Of a stretch of 64,000 bases of DNA, positions 36,140 to 48,049 are shown in pieces (position 1 is the stretch's first letter; every line of letters begins with the position of its first letter). Location: contig JAUIRK010000902.1 of assembly GCA_030549495.1 (NCBI GenBank), forward strand, positions 65,001 to 129,000, in the 5' to 3' direction. Origin of the DNA: Nectonema munidae. Lineage: Eukaryota; Nematomorpha; Nectonematoida; Nectonematidae. Under the pieces are notes generated by a model. It worked only from the letters and a program-made list of their open reading frames with translations. It was not told the origin of the DNA and did not search any database. The position numbers were made by a program, and so were the translations under genes.

Positions 36140-36880
36140 ATCTCCAACCTGTATACTACGATGATTCATCTTCAACATGTATACTACGATGGTTTCTATT
36201 CCATGTACAAATAACTAGGGAGACAATGTTCAACTTTCTGTTCACATTCTGCTAGATGTAAGATTTGATATACCTCATTCAGGGAGACGATGCTACATAA
36301 GTTATTTTATTACCTATATACATTATACCTGTATACTACGATGGTTCATCTCCAACCTGTATACCGCGATAATTCATCTCCAACCTATCAGTTCATATTT
36401 TGCTAGATGTAAGATTTGATATACCTCATTCGGGGAGAGGATGTTAGATAAGTTATTAATTTTTTCACGATATTAAATAATATATTTTATCAAATAATCA
36501 AAATAAAATTCTGTAATCAAAGAATCGAAAAATATTCTTTAAAAAATCAAAAAATATCAAACTTTCTGTTCATATTTTGCTACCTCATACGATGTTACAA
36601 AAGTTATTGCCTATACTTTGCAATTTGCACGATTTTAAATATTATATTTGTCAAATAATCAAAATAATCGAAAAATATTCTTTAAAAAATCAAAAAAAAT
36701 CAAACTTTCTGTTCATATTTTGCTACCTCATACGATGTTACAAAAGTTATTACCTATACTTTGCAATTTGCACGATTTTAAATATTATATTTGTCGAATA
36801 ATCAAAGAATCGAAAAATGTTCAAATCAAAAAATATTTATTCTTTTTAAATATATCGTTGGCTCCCCTTACTTTTAGTTT
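36140..36880 (+). repeat. Left inverted arm of the foldback-like element
   Basis: Contains two 28-bp minisatellite units, the 'AGGGAGACAATG' block, a partial second copy of the 'GATATACCTCATTC' block, and two tandem copies of a roughly 135-150-bp inner module (36571-36700 and 36701-36850). It ends in TTGGCTCCCCTTACTTTTAG. Confidence 0.85.
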
Positions 36881-37539
36881 CGTATGTGCATAATTTGATA
36901 AAAATTAATTATTAAAGACTAGGTTTATCTTTCAATTTTAAAACTTTGCAAACATGTTAAGAACATAGTTAGCACTTATTATGTAATATTTGAAAAAAAA
37001 TGAGAAAAAAATTCAGTTTTATAAGGTAATTAATATTATAAAAAAGTCACTCAATAATTTGATTTTGTTATATTTCTTGGGTCAGTCCACTTTTATGTTT
37101 CAAATAAAAACCGAAATAAACTTCGCAATTTTACATTGTTGTTTTTGTACCTTTAAATATTAATAATAATTAAAAATAGTTTACCTATACAGAGACTATT
37201 TAAAAAATTAAAAAATCCGTTTACTTTTTAAGGTTCAGAGAGGGTGGATTTTTATATATTGAACACTTCTAAATTTTGAGGGTGTTAAAATTATACTATT
37301 TTTGCACTTTTTTAAAATTTTTTGAAAGAAAATTGAATTCAATTTATTAATATTGTAAGATTTATGGTTACCCATATACTTTTATATAACTAAAAATAAT
37401 TAAACAATAAAAGGATACTTTTTATTTTAGGCGTTAGTAGAGGTCAATTTATTCTTTTGCCATTTTATTAATTTTATCAATACTTTTTACCAAATTTAAT
37501 AATAGAGAAAAGTATTATAACATTCAGTAATCTCTATCC

Positions 37540-39165
37540 GCTTTCTGTCCACTTATCGTATTCATTAATATTGTTACCGGCATAGAAGAATGAACGCTCT
37601 AATGAAGTTAATATTGATTTTTACAACACGCTGCTATATCTTGGCGCGTGTTTACAATTGATATATATTATTGATGTATAAATATTTGATCTTGAATTGT
37701 TGACATCGCTAAAACCACTTCATTATGAAAAAGATTACAGCTTGCGTTCGTCTACCTTTATACCGAGTTGTCATTATCGGGTTAAGCATACAATGATTCA
37801 AAGGATAAATTAAACTATTTCACTCAAATTAAGTAGAAACATGAAGTGTATTACGTCAAAATGTTACAAATTTTATACTGAATTTAAATATGCAGGCCAT
37901 TTTTGATAAATATTCATTAAAAAGTTTAGTTAGTCTTCGTCTTTTTCATCATCGATTTATTGAATAAAAAATTGTTTTTAAGATTTTCAAAATCAAAAGA
38001 CAACTATTTCTTTTTCGCTATTCTACTTTTAGTTGGATTTAATATTTTTATGCCACTCATCAGACGCTTTTTGTTCACACACTACACGATTTTTGTTCAC
38101 TCATCGTATCCAGAGAATTATTACCAGGATAGATGAATGAACTCTTTTGATATTGATTTTAACGAGCGCTTAGTTTGTGTTTACAATTGGTATTTATTCA
38201 TGAATGATTCGTGCATAAATCTTTACTGAATGCATTCAAGGTATAATTAGCGAAAACCACTTTATTATGGAAACGAATAGAGCTTGCGTTAATCTACCTT
38301 TTTACCCATATAGCATATACAATGTTTTAATGGTTAAACAAGATATTTTGCTCATATTATGTTAAATCATAACGTATGATACTTCAAAATGTAGTAAAAT
38401 TTTATACTGAATTTGAATATGTAAACGATTTTTGATAAATATTGATTTAAAAATTAAGTTAATCTACATCTATTAATTCAACATCATTTATTAAATTTGT
38501 TTCCAACCTTTTCAAAATCAAAAGGCCATATTTTTATTCTAGCTATAATACTTTTCGCTACATATTGCGTTATTGACATTATATGCATAAATTGGTTCAT
38601 CGTTAAAACCACTCATAACGAAAATGATGAGAATTCACTTTTATCTATCCTTTTACCATTATTTATTGTTTAGTAAACTATATTACAACTAAAACATAAA
38701 AATATACTAATCTCTACAGTAAATGATATTATATACATAACCTCTTAAAAAGGATGAATGTTTGTAGGCATTAAATATTTTTATGCCATTCAATTTGAAG
38801 GAAGTTAATATTAGTCCCGATTTTATCGTATTATATATTTTTAGTCATTAATATTTGAAATGGTTTATTTCTATTTATTTTGATGAAATGATATAAAATT
38901 AAAGAGGCATTTTCCATAGGATAATTAATAAGTGTTTTATAATGTTTAGTAGAATTTATTTTGACAAAATGATATGGAATTAAAGTAGGCATTTTGCTTT
39001 GAATAATAATTAATAAATACTTTAAATGTTTTTAGTTGAAATAAACTATTTCCTTAAATGTTACGTCGAATCATGGCAAATAACACTTCAAAACGTTGTA
39101 AATTATTTATAGAATTTGAATATGTAAACTATTTTTTAATAGTTATTCATTAAAATATTAAATAA
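37540..39165. repeat. Internal ~545-bp tandem units of the foldback-like element
   Basis: Three diverged direct copies share anchors such as TTACC(G)GGATAGA(T/A)GAATGAAC (37574, 38121), GCGTGTTTACAATTG, (T/C)GCTAAAACCACTTCATTATG (about 37706, 38248, 38612) and ATACTGAATTTGAATATGTAAAC. The first two are about 545 bp apart; the third is partly deleted. No ORF is conserved between copies. Confidence 0.65.
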
Positions 39166-40602
39166 ATAAATTTCTTACTTTAATATTAATTTCACAATTG
39201 ATTACACACCGTAACAAAAAATTTATTGCAATTAATAACTTTTTTTAACTAATTTTGGTGTTGTGTATATTTGAATTTAGAGTTATTTTTTTACCTAGCA
39301 AAAAATTATTTTCAAATTTTCTTTCATTTGAATAAAGCTATTTAGAGCACACTTAAGGGTTTTTCATGAATAAATTTTTTCTATAGAAAGTTAATTAATT
39401 TTAATTAGCGTATTTTGTCTTAGTTTTTAACGACAATTGTTTTGGTGCAATTAGTTTTTCATTTTTAAATTTTTTTCTAACGCATGAAAAAAATAAAAAA
39501 TTTTGAAAATTTGCGCAAATCGCCTTCAAATTTGTATTACAGACATACAAAAAAATTAGATTTTTGGAATACCGACTAAATGCAAAATACAAAAATCATA
39601 TTTTTAGTGAAATTAGAGTTATTTTCGTCATCATACTCTAACTTAAATCCATTATTTTTGGAAACAAGTCTCCACATCGATACCTTGAAGCTTTAGCTTT
39701 GCAAAAGTACTACAGTTTTTAATCAGTTTCTTTTTATCGAAATATATAGAAAAGGTTTTAATTCTTGAATTTTCAAAGCCTATTGAGAATAATTTTGATA
39801 GCTTTGTTTAAAAAAGTTATTACATCCAAATTCCAATACTCCACATCTAACAAGAATTTTATTCGGTTTCTTGCATCTACCATCTCTTCTATCTTTTTAT
39901 TTTATGGATTATGTTTTCTTGAAAAATTCACAATTGTTTTATTCTTGCCTCATAGATGAAGAGTAGCGGATTTTTTCCCATTTTTTTTCAAGAAAATTCC
40001 ATCAACTACATGAAAAAATAAACATTTTTTTGTTTTTGTTTGTTTGAATAAATTAAATATTATTATCAAATTGATTGAAAAAATGTTTATTGCTGATTTG
40101 ATAAAAATACAAATATAATTTCATAATACTTTTTTATTCATTTAATATACCTAAATTTGAAGAAAGTTACACATTCAGAACCTCCTTATTTTTTTCAAAT
40201 ATTTGAAAAAATGTTTGCCTTGCTTGGTAGATAATTAATTTTATTTCAATTACACTATACCATGTTATACACTTAGAAATGTTGAAAAAATATTTGAAGA
40301 AAGTTTCAATAAACCAACTTCTAAAGGATCACGGCATCGAGTTTGTATTTTTTGGATTGATTTTTTGTGTGAAATATTCAATATAAACTTGTACTTTTTT
40401 ATTTCTAAAACATATTACTTGTTTTTTTTGTTTTATCACATAATTATATTAAAATCCTTTAAAATTCGGAACTTATTTCAAAAATTGAGTTTTAAAAACT
40501 CATCTATGACACGTTTTGAAATCTTCCATAACATCAACAGGTTCGACATGGGAGACAACCCCACATATTTTTAGCCACAATCTTTTCTAACCCTAAAAAA
40601 TT

Positions 40603-41195
40603 ATTTGACAAATATAATATTTAAAATCGTGCAAATTGCAAAGTATAGGTAATAACTTTTGTAACATCGTATGAGGTAGCAAAATATGAACAGAAAGTTT
40701 GATATTTTTTGATTTTTTAAAGATTTTCGATTCTTTGATTACAGAATTTTATTTTAATTATTTGATAAAATATATTATTTAATATCGTGAAAAAATTAAT
40801 AACTTATCTAACATCCTCTCCCCGAATGAGGTATATCAAATCTTACATCTAGCAAAATATGAACTGATATGTTGGAGATGAATTATCGCGGTATACAGGT
40901 TGGAGATGAACCATCGTAGTATACAGGTATAATGTATATAGGTAATAACTTATGTAGCATCGTCTCCCCGAATGAGGTATATCAAATCTTACATCTAGCA
41001 GAATGTGAACAGAAAGTTGAACATTGTCTCCCTAGTCATTTGTACATGGAATAGAAACCATTGTAGTATACAGGTTGAAGATAAATCATCGTAGTATACA
41101 GGTTAGAGATGAATCATCGTAATATACAGGTTGGAGATGAATCATTGTAGTATATAGTTTGGAGGTGAATCATCGTAGAATACATGTTGGAGATA
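40603..41195 (-). repeat. Right inverted arm of the foldback-like element
   Basis: Reverse complement of much of 36140-36660, with more minisatellite units at the outer end (about 41040-41190). It lacks the innermost AAGTAAGGGGAGCCAACGAT segment of the left arm, so the arms are unequal. Confidence 0.85.
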
Positions 41196-42460
41196 TAAAT
41201 TTAACATTTTTATGTTACACCATTTTTTGGCTAAGTTTTTACCATTACTGTGAAAAAATGTGCTAAAGTACAAATAGAATAACTGATGTATGTCTGAAAA
41301 TTATCTCATAAACATACCTCCATAATTTAAATAAAATAAATTCTTTATTCTTAATTTTTTTATTGCGATGTTCCCTTTATTTCGGGACTTAGTTTTCCCA
41401 ATTAGGGTGCAGGAATGTGTGGAATTATCAATCAAATTTGACGTTTTGGAAAAAACAAATTCTGAAAAAACTATTTTCTCAAAAAACTCAAATCAAAAAA
41501 TTCACTTTTGATTGAAAATCACTATTAAAATTTTGATTGAGTATAAAATTATGACTAAAAATATGCCTCAAATTAAAAATAATTTTTTAATAAAATATCG
41601 TCCATGTTTTTCATTTTTGTACTTCTTTTTGGTCATTACAGGGTAAAAATGGGTGAAAGTATCAATCGAATTGGCAAAAATCATTTTTTCCCAAAAATTA
41701 TTTGTCAAGTTTGTTCTCACAATCGTTATTAGTACAAAAATTTAATTATGCCAGAAGTAATGGAACTGAAGGACATTGAAATAAGAACGGTTGATCATAA
41801 AAAAATGAAATAGTAACACGTTTAATAAAGTGCTTTTATATCGACCATATAGTAATCCTACCTTATAGTTTTAAGAAACAACTATGTAACTTGTCTACAT
41901 GAAAGATATACCGTTTTCCAATGAAATAGGAGTTGGTGTAAAAATCTACTATTGAGATTTTCAAAAAATATCTTGAACGTGAAGAAGAAGCTCCTACATT
42001 ATGAATCAAAAATCTTTAAACCTTTATCTCATTAGTTAATATATCAAATATCAGTTGACTAAAAAAGTTATCTAAAATTTTCAAACAAAATATCTTGACC
42101 GTGAAAAAGAAGATTCTCCATTGTGAAGTAAAAATCTTTAAATCTTTATCTTATTAGTTAATATTTTAATCAGCAATAGACTAAAAACGTGATCAACAAA
42201 TGGATTCTCTTCAATAGAAAAGTTATGAAATAGCTTAAAATTCTGAGCTAAATAAATCTTGGAAAAGGTTTTTTCGAACAAAGATTGCACAAAATGAATT
42301 TTTGATGAAAGTAGAGCTACCAAGTTAGGATCAGTTTAGATTTAAAAACAAACATAGATTAATATAAAGTATAGGAAAATGAAGTAGACTAGAAGATGAG
42401 AGCGTATTTGTAAGCAAAAAAAAATAGAGGTCGGATTGAGATTTATACTTCAAAGCTATC
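41196..42460. other. AT-rich stretch without a recognisable gene
   Basis: No supported gene. Two related phrases around 41960-42010 and 42090-42140 (TATCTTGA(A/C)CGTGAA(G/A)AAGAAG, AAAATCTTTAAA) suggest a short diverged direct repeat of about 130 bp. Confidence 0.4.
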
Positions 42461-42888
42461 CCAACTATAAGTACAGGTGAGGACTAGGTAGCTTTATTCT
42501 TTCATAAGTGTTGCACAAGCCACATCGCCCTTAGCACACAATAAGGAGAAGTAAAGTTCATTAAAACCTTAAATTTATAATCTTACCATTCAATTTCTCA
42601 TAAAAATTCACGCTTTTGCACATTTAACACAATTTATTTTTTTTTCATTTTTTCAAATTCTAAATTGTTTTACAGCTTTTTTTAAATAATTTTTATATAA
42701 AAGTGACGCTGAAATTTAAATAAAAATGAAATATAAATAGTTTTTTCAAAAGTATAGAATAGTAATTTAATTGAGTAATCGAAAAAATTAAAACTTTCTC
42801 TTTTTTTTGAAAATTTATAATAAATTTGGCTTTATTTTAAAAAAAATTAAGAAGGAAAAAATATAAATTAATATGTAAAAGCAAAAAA
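42461..42888 (+). repeat. Duplicate of the Sox exon 1 / intron 1 junction
   Basis: Nearly identical to 46938-47366. It has the last 19 or so coding bases of the Sox HMG exon (TCCCAACTATAAGTACAG), the splice donor GTGAGGACTA and about 410 bp of intron. A handful of substitutions and small indels separate the copies. Divergence is abrupt at both ends, so this is a segmental copy about 4.5 kb upstream of its source, not a whole gene. Confidence 0.93.
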
Positions 42889-43049
42889 TATATGATATTA
42901 TAATTATTTTTGAATTGGATCCAATCAATGAAAGTAAGTAACATTACATTTACGTGTTTATATAGAAACATTGAAGATTGCTTCAGATAAAAAGCATCCA
43001 ATTTAAGTAAACCATTTGTTACAAAAAGATTGTTTGTATGACTGTACTT

Positions 43050-45900
43050 TTTTTACTAAAAATTAATCGTAAGGTTTTTTTGAACTTGAATAATTTTTCT
43101 GTATTTTTATATCCCCCAATTTATTATTCATGGTCAACCCTAATAAATTGAACTAACTGACTTTTGTAATACCAAGACAGAGATAATCTCCTTGAATAAT
43201 TTTCTGTTCGAAAAAAGCATATATTTTGTTTTATTTTTTATTAATTTTAAGATTATTTAAATAAATCCACTCATATACTAAGTTTAAATTATAAGATATA
43301 GACCAAAATTACTGTAGTTGATTTTTTTGATAAGTCTTCAGGTATCGATATGATAATTGAGATGTCATCTGCAAACAACAACATTTCAACATTAGAATTG
43401 GACGAAAATATATCATTAATAAAGATGTTGAATAGCAGTGGATCGAGAATTGGACCCTGTGGAACACCAGAAGTTATAGAAGTTCAAATGATTTTGAATC
43501 TTTAATAAAGACAGATTGCTCACTATTAGAAAAATAGGATGCAAAGAACTGGAGTGTATTACTAGTTAATCCATATTGTGATATTTTGTGCAATAACAAA
43601 CCATGTGAAACGCTGTCAAAAGCGTGATAAAGATCCAAAAAATGCAGATACTATCCTTGTTTTTCTCGAGATTCCTAGTTATTCTATAGATACACTATGA
43701 TAATGCTCAGTTGAGTGAAGCTTTCTGAATCCAAACTGATTTTGTGATAGCAAATTGTTGTTTTCAACATACACCCCAAGTTGTTTATGCATGATTTTTT
43801 CAAAAAAATTAGATGACGTATTAATGATATAGGTCGGCATTTAGTTATTGTTTAAGAATTATCTTTCATTTTTATGGGAATAACCTAGATTTGTTTGAAA
43901 GAACAAGGAAAGTAAGATGAAGAAATAATTGTTTTAAAGCTAATGTAAAGTGGTAAAGCAATTATATCACTCACGAGTTTAATATGATTTATGGATATTC
44001 CGAATGAATCTTCGGCATTACTGGGTTTAAGATCTCTAACGGCCAAAAGAATGTCATTCATAGATATAGATTCAAATGAGAAAGTAGAAGAGATCTTGGA
44101 AGAATTCAGTGAAAAACTATTTAAATTTGATGAGGGGTTAAATTTTGAGGCAAAATGCCTGTCGAACAAATATATCAACTCTTTAGAATCAGTTATTATT
44201 TTCTCATTTTCTTGTTTCAAAGGGTTAGGGTTAGGGTTAGGTAGTTTTTCTTTATCATCCGCTCTATGTATAAAATGTTTTATTTTATCCAATAAGAATT
44301 TAGTCTTGTTATAACTACCCTCAAAAGAAAAGAGATTCATAAAATAGTTTTTCTTAAGTGTTTTTTGCATGTGTAATTTTATTATTATATTATATTCACA
44401 ATTATTTAACTCAAGAAAACTAGAAATATATGACAAAAAAAACTTTGGAACAATAGTAAGTAAATAATGTAACACCATACAGATATAAAAAAAATACTAA
44501 ATCATAAAACGAGTAAAATAAAATTTTAAACAATAGATCATATTTTATTAAAAGTAATAACCATGTAGCATACATTACAAAAAAACTGTGAGACTTCAAA
44601 AGGCTTATGAAGTTACATGCTTATATGAAGTTACACAAAACTTTGTAAATAATAAAATAGTTTATATTCAAAGTTTATAATAAATACTTCGTACTAGTGT
44701 TTATATGTTTATATAATCATAATATAAAATATATATATATTATATATATAAGACTTACAAGCTCGATAGAAAAATTATAAATGAGTATTTTTAAAATAAA
44801 AAAAACTAGATATGAATTTTTAAGGGTGAATAATATGACTGAACTGTTAGAAAACCAGGTTTCTTGTAAACAAAGTACGTGATACAATTAGCTCTAGATA
44901 AAAGCTTATCCATAAATACTTCTAAATTGTTATACTTAGTTAGCGTTTAGGGATTGAATATTTAAAGATATGATGATATTAAAGTTATGCAAAGGAATAC
45001 CTTGATTATAGGAATTTAGGGGAATAGATGTAGTAAAAGGAGATTCAATATTATATTTGTATGGATATCTTGATTGAAATTGGTATGATGTTGAGACAAA
45101 CATTATCCAATTCAGAGAACGGAGAATCAGGGTCAGTAACTTGAGAATTAGAGAACTTAGTCATCATTACAATGCAAAGTGTTTGATAAAGCGACTTCAC
45201 ACCTTTCTGTTTGTTTGATATTGGGAATAATAGTTTAAATGAGTTATCATCTTTTTCGTATAATGATCTTACAAAATCATTCTCTTCAGTTATATTTGGA
45301 ATAATGATATCTAGGTAGAATCTTTTGGGAATAAATATCTCAAAACCTTTACGACCTGTCTGGTTTTCTAAAAAATTTCTATTTGGCCTCAATAAGTGAC
45401 TTATTGTCTAATTTTTTACTGTGGGTTATTCCGAAAGGATCGAGTCGACATTTTAAATACTTATAGCTTTTTTCTGAATTTTCTGAGCAAACAAATAAAA
45501 CATTTTTGCGATGAATTTTTACATATAAAGCTTTTGGAGAAATGAATGAATTCTCATCAAAAGTAGTATTGAAAACTTTATCCATTATCGGTCTTAAATT
45601 ATTGTTAACATATGTCATTTTAGTAAAAATATCATCAGTTATTTTTTTAACGATTGATGATATTTTGAAAGTTTTACAATTTTTATCAAGAATGATGGAG
45701 TTTGAAAACTTGTAAGAATATTGGAAATTGAAGATTTTTTTGAACATGAGAGCAATTCCAACGTATACCTACTGGTATTCATCTAATATAGCTAAAACTT
45801 TTTCATCAATTTTTTCGCAAGGAAAACAAAAGCATTCTAGGCAAAAACAAGACTGAAGCATATCTTTACAATTTTATAATGAATTTGAACAATCTCAACT
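43050..45900 (-). mobile_element. LINE D: CR1-group LINE, heavily decayed
   Basis: The minus strand shows, in order, a PHD-like remnant (CFCLECFCFPCEKIDEKV, about 45850-45780), ORF1 pieces (45747-45051), endonuclease traces (IISLNIQSLNA and VLCLQETW, about 44960-44860), a linker, and RT pieces (44478-43885 with DILLAVRDLKPSNAEDSFGISI; GVPQG and LLFNIFINDI near 43450; FADDISIII near 43350). It fades out near 43050 with no tail seen. Layout and ORF1 resemble LINE 2. Three consecutive GGGTTA units at 44222-44240 lie inside this coding remnant. Confidence 0.8.
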
Positions 45901-46720
45901 ATCCTCAGATTTTTTTAATCTTTTTTATTTTTCATTTCAATATATTCAAAAAAAAGTGTTATACGTTTAGTGGATTGTACAAAATAGAAATTTAACGGAT
46001 TGAAAAACATTAAACAGTAAACTCTGATAAATTTTCAGATTTGCTTAGATTTAGGGAGTAATAGAGGAAAGGCAAATTAAATAACGACACTTTTGTATTT
46101 AAATCTATTTAAAAAATTTTTATAAGCGCCATTTTAGAATTGGATTGAAAGTGAAAAAAAACCTTCAAGTATCATGCCGTGAAGAAACGAACCAATAATG
46201 AATATAATTATGGTTCCTCTTTTTTTACATGGCGATTCTGTTTGAGAAAACAAAAAAATTATCAGACCAAATAATTTACATAAAAGATTTAGTCTCTGTG
46301 ATGAACGTCGTAATTAAATAGAATTTTTAAGATTTTGTTACAACTTGTGCTAATGCTAAATTTGCGTAAGCGGATCTAGAACGCTAATAAACAGAACCTA
46401 ACAGGCACAACGTTAATGCTTGCTAGAAGCTATTGAAGGAAATTATCTATGAATTATTTTACTTCAAAATTATAACCTATTTTTGCTCATTCTATCTAAA
46501 TATCTTTTTCATTTTTCTCAACTTTGGGAGTAGTTCTTTTTTCTAATCTTTTCCTCACATAATTTGTAATCTGGTGTAATTCGAATAAAATTTTCCTGGA
46601 CGATATCCAACGTTGCATAATTTTCCAATTTTATCAATTACAGATGCTCGAGCTTTAGAGAATCTAAGATTGTGTAAAACCATTCAAAGCAAAATAAATT
46701 TGTATTTTTAGAATAATTAA
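45901..46720 (+). promoter_or_regulatory. Region upstream of the Sox start codon
   Basis: Contains the presumed 5' UTR and perhaps promoter of Sox, but no element I can prove. A good splice acceptor (TTTTATCAATTACAG, ending 46643) lies 77 bases before the ATG, so an upstream non-coding exon is possible. The four-codon frame ATGCTCGAGCTTTAG (46644-46658) would be an upstream ORF in that transcript. At about 46369-46436 is a diverged fragment of the Jockey-like LINE 3' UTR (GCGGATCTAGAAC). Confidence 0.4.
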
Positions 46721-46956
46721 ATGTCGATCAGTTTTGAAAAGCATATTAAACGTCCAATGAACGCATTCATGGTTTGGTCACGTGGTCAACGGCGTAAAAT
46801 GGCCCAAGAAAATCCGAAAATGCACAACAGTGAAATCAGTAAAAAGTTGGGAGAAGATTGGAAGCAGCTGAAGGAGTCTGACAAGCGACCGTTTATTGAT
46901 GAGGCGAAGCGATTGAGAGCCTTGCATATGAAAGAACATCCCAACTATAAGTACAG
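46721..46956 (+). CDS. SoxB: Sox group B transcription factor, exon 1 (HMG box)
   Basis: Sequence-specific DNA-binding protein of the nucleus, bending DNA at (A/T)ACAAT-like sites. The protein starts MSISFEK and enters the HMG box at residue 8: [57 protein letters not shown] and NYKY. The RPMNAFMVW signature and the whole box are of Sox group B type. The seven-residue leader before the box recalls the B2 subgroup (Sox14/Sox21) of other animals; a Dichaete-like assignment is not excluded. The exon ends at AG|GTGAGG (46956|46957), splitting the Arg79 codon after two bases. ATG context AATTAAATGTCG, with no in-frame upstream ATG nearby. The gene is complete with exon 2: 819 coding bases, 272 residues. 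Confidence 0.96.
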
Positions 46957-47366
46957 GTGAGGACTAGCTAGCTTTATTCTTTCATAAGTGTTGTACAAGA
47001 CCACATCCTCCTTAGCACACAATAAGGAGAAGTAAAGTTCATTAAAACCTTAAATTTATAATCTTAGCATTCAATTTCTCATAAAAATTCACGCTTTTGC
47101 ACATTTAACACAATTTATTTTTTTTTTCATTTTTTCAAATTTTAAATTGTTTTACAGCTTTTTTTAAATAATTTTTATATAAAAGTGACGCTGAAATTTA
47201 AATGAAAATGAAATATAAATAATTTTTTCAAAAAGTATAGAATAGTAATTTAATTGAGTAATCGGAAAAATTAAAACTTTCTCTTTTTTTTTGAAAATTT
47301 ATAATAAATTTGGCTTTATTTTAAAAAAAATTAAGAAGGAAAAAATATAAATTAATATGTAAAAGC
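46938..47366 (+). repeat. Source copy of the Sox exon/intron junction duplication
   Basis: Partner of 42461-42888. The match begins in the exon about 19 bases before the donor and ends at AAAAGCAAA, after which the copies are unrelated. This copy keeps the intact gene, so it is taken as the source. Confidence 0.93.
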
Positions 47367-47383
47367 AAACACAAAGATAACAT

Positions 47384-47960
47384 TTATATATCACTGAAAC
47401 AATTTTCACATAAAATTCTTTTGTATTGATCATAGCAATTTTGACTACACGAATAACATCTTTGGAAAACTCTCTTCTTTTTTCTTCGCATTTTGGCATA
47501 AGCCCCTTTTTTGATAGGCGAATCCAGCTTGCAAAGCCCATATGATTTTAGAATTAATCTTACATCAGAAGTGATGTTCTTGCTTTGGACAAGTATTTTC
47601 ATAGAAGTTTCAGCCATAATAAAACATAGTTGCAAAAGTACCGTTCTCCTGCCACTAAATTTTATTAAAAATGATAAAGTACTAGCTGATGATGAAAATT
47701 GGGTTTTTAAATGATTTTCTAATATGATATAAGTATTCAAAGCTTCTATCTTTAAATAAATGAACCAAATAATCATTGGCCAACGCCTATATGTTATGTT
47801 GTGTTTTTCCTAACATTTTATTTGATTTATCCCGACTATTATAAATGTCTATTGACTCAGGTAATCTTTTTGGTTCTATAAGTTGCAATTCTCAAAAATG
47901 TTGAGTACTCATCATGAGAACGGCATTAAAAGTTTTCTTTGAATGGTTTCTAGAGACGAT
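47384..47960 (-). pseudogene. piggyBac transposase relic (C-terminal part)
   Basis: The minus strand reads SRDKSNKMLGKT (around 47850), then YRRWPMIIWFIYLKIEALNTYIIL (about 47795-47720), which matches the piggyBac block 'YRRWPMVIFYNMLNIAGINS'. The open piece continues to a Cys-rich end, RCYSCSQNCYDQYKRILC (about 47455-47400), resembling the C-terminal cysteine domain of that family. The first catalytic residues are not seen. Sequence and domain differ from the 24.9-28.5 kb piggyBac, so it is a separate lineage. No inverted ends were located. Confidence 0.68.
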
Positions 47961-48049
47961 TCAAATAGGAAGGAAAATTTTAAATATATAATCCTAGACT
48001 CACATTTTTGCAAATTCAAAGATTTCAAGTGTTTTTTTTGAAAATGTAA

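Larger units (their letters stand above)
36140..41195. mobile_element. Foldback-like element with long, minisatellite-bearing inverted arms
   Basis: The left arm (36140 to about 36880) and right arm (about 40603-41195) are inverted copies of each other. Outermost are units of a 28-bp minisatellite with core CCAACCTGTATACTACGATG (two intact at the left end, about five at the right). Then come a conserved block (CTAGGGAGACAATGTTCAAC, GATATACCTCATTCGGGGAG) and an inner block repeated in tandem (TTTGCTACCTCATACGATGT, TGCAATTTGCACGATTTTAA). The outer edge on both sides reads ATATCTCCAAC. The 3.7-kb middle has no recognisable gene. Long, modular inverted arms around a non-coding centre fit foldback-type DNA elements. 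I see no transposase, capsid or polymerase. Confidence 0.75.

Noticed and set aside
39765-40574. Small frames within the foldback-like centre as genes
   Set aside because: Composition-driven Phe/Leu/Ile-rich peptides with no motif and no repetition between the internal copies.
36140-41195. Long terminal inverted repeats as a possible Polinton-like element
   Set aside because: The interior has no polymerase, integrase, protease or capsid-like frame, and the arms are minisatellite-based; the foldback reading fits better.
44222-44240. Three GGGTTA units resembling telomere repeat
   Set aside because: Too short, and it lies inside the decayed ORF of LINE D where it reads as a PN repeat; no other telomeric sign nearby.
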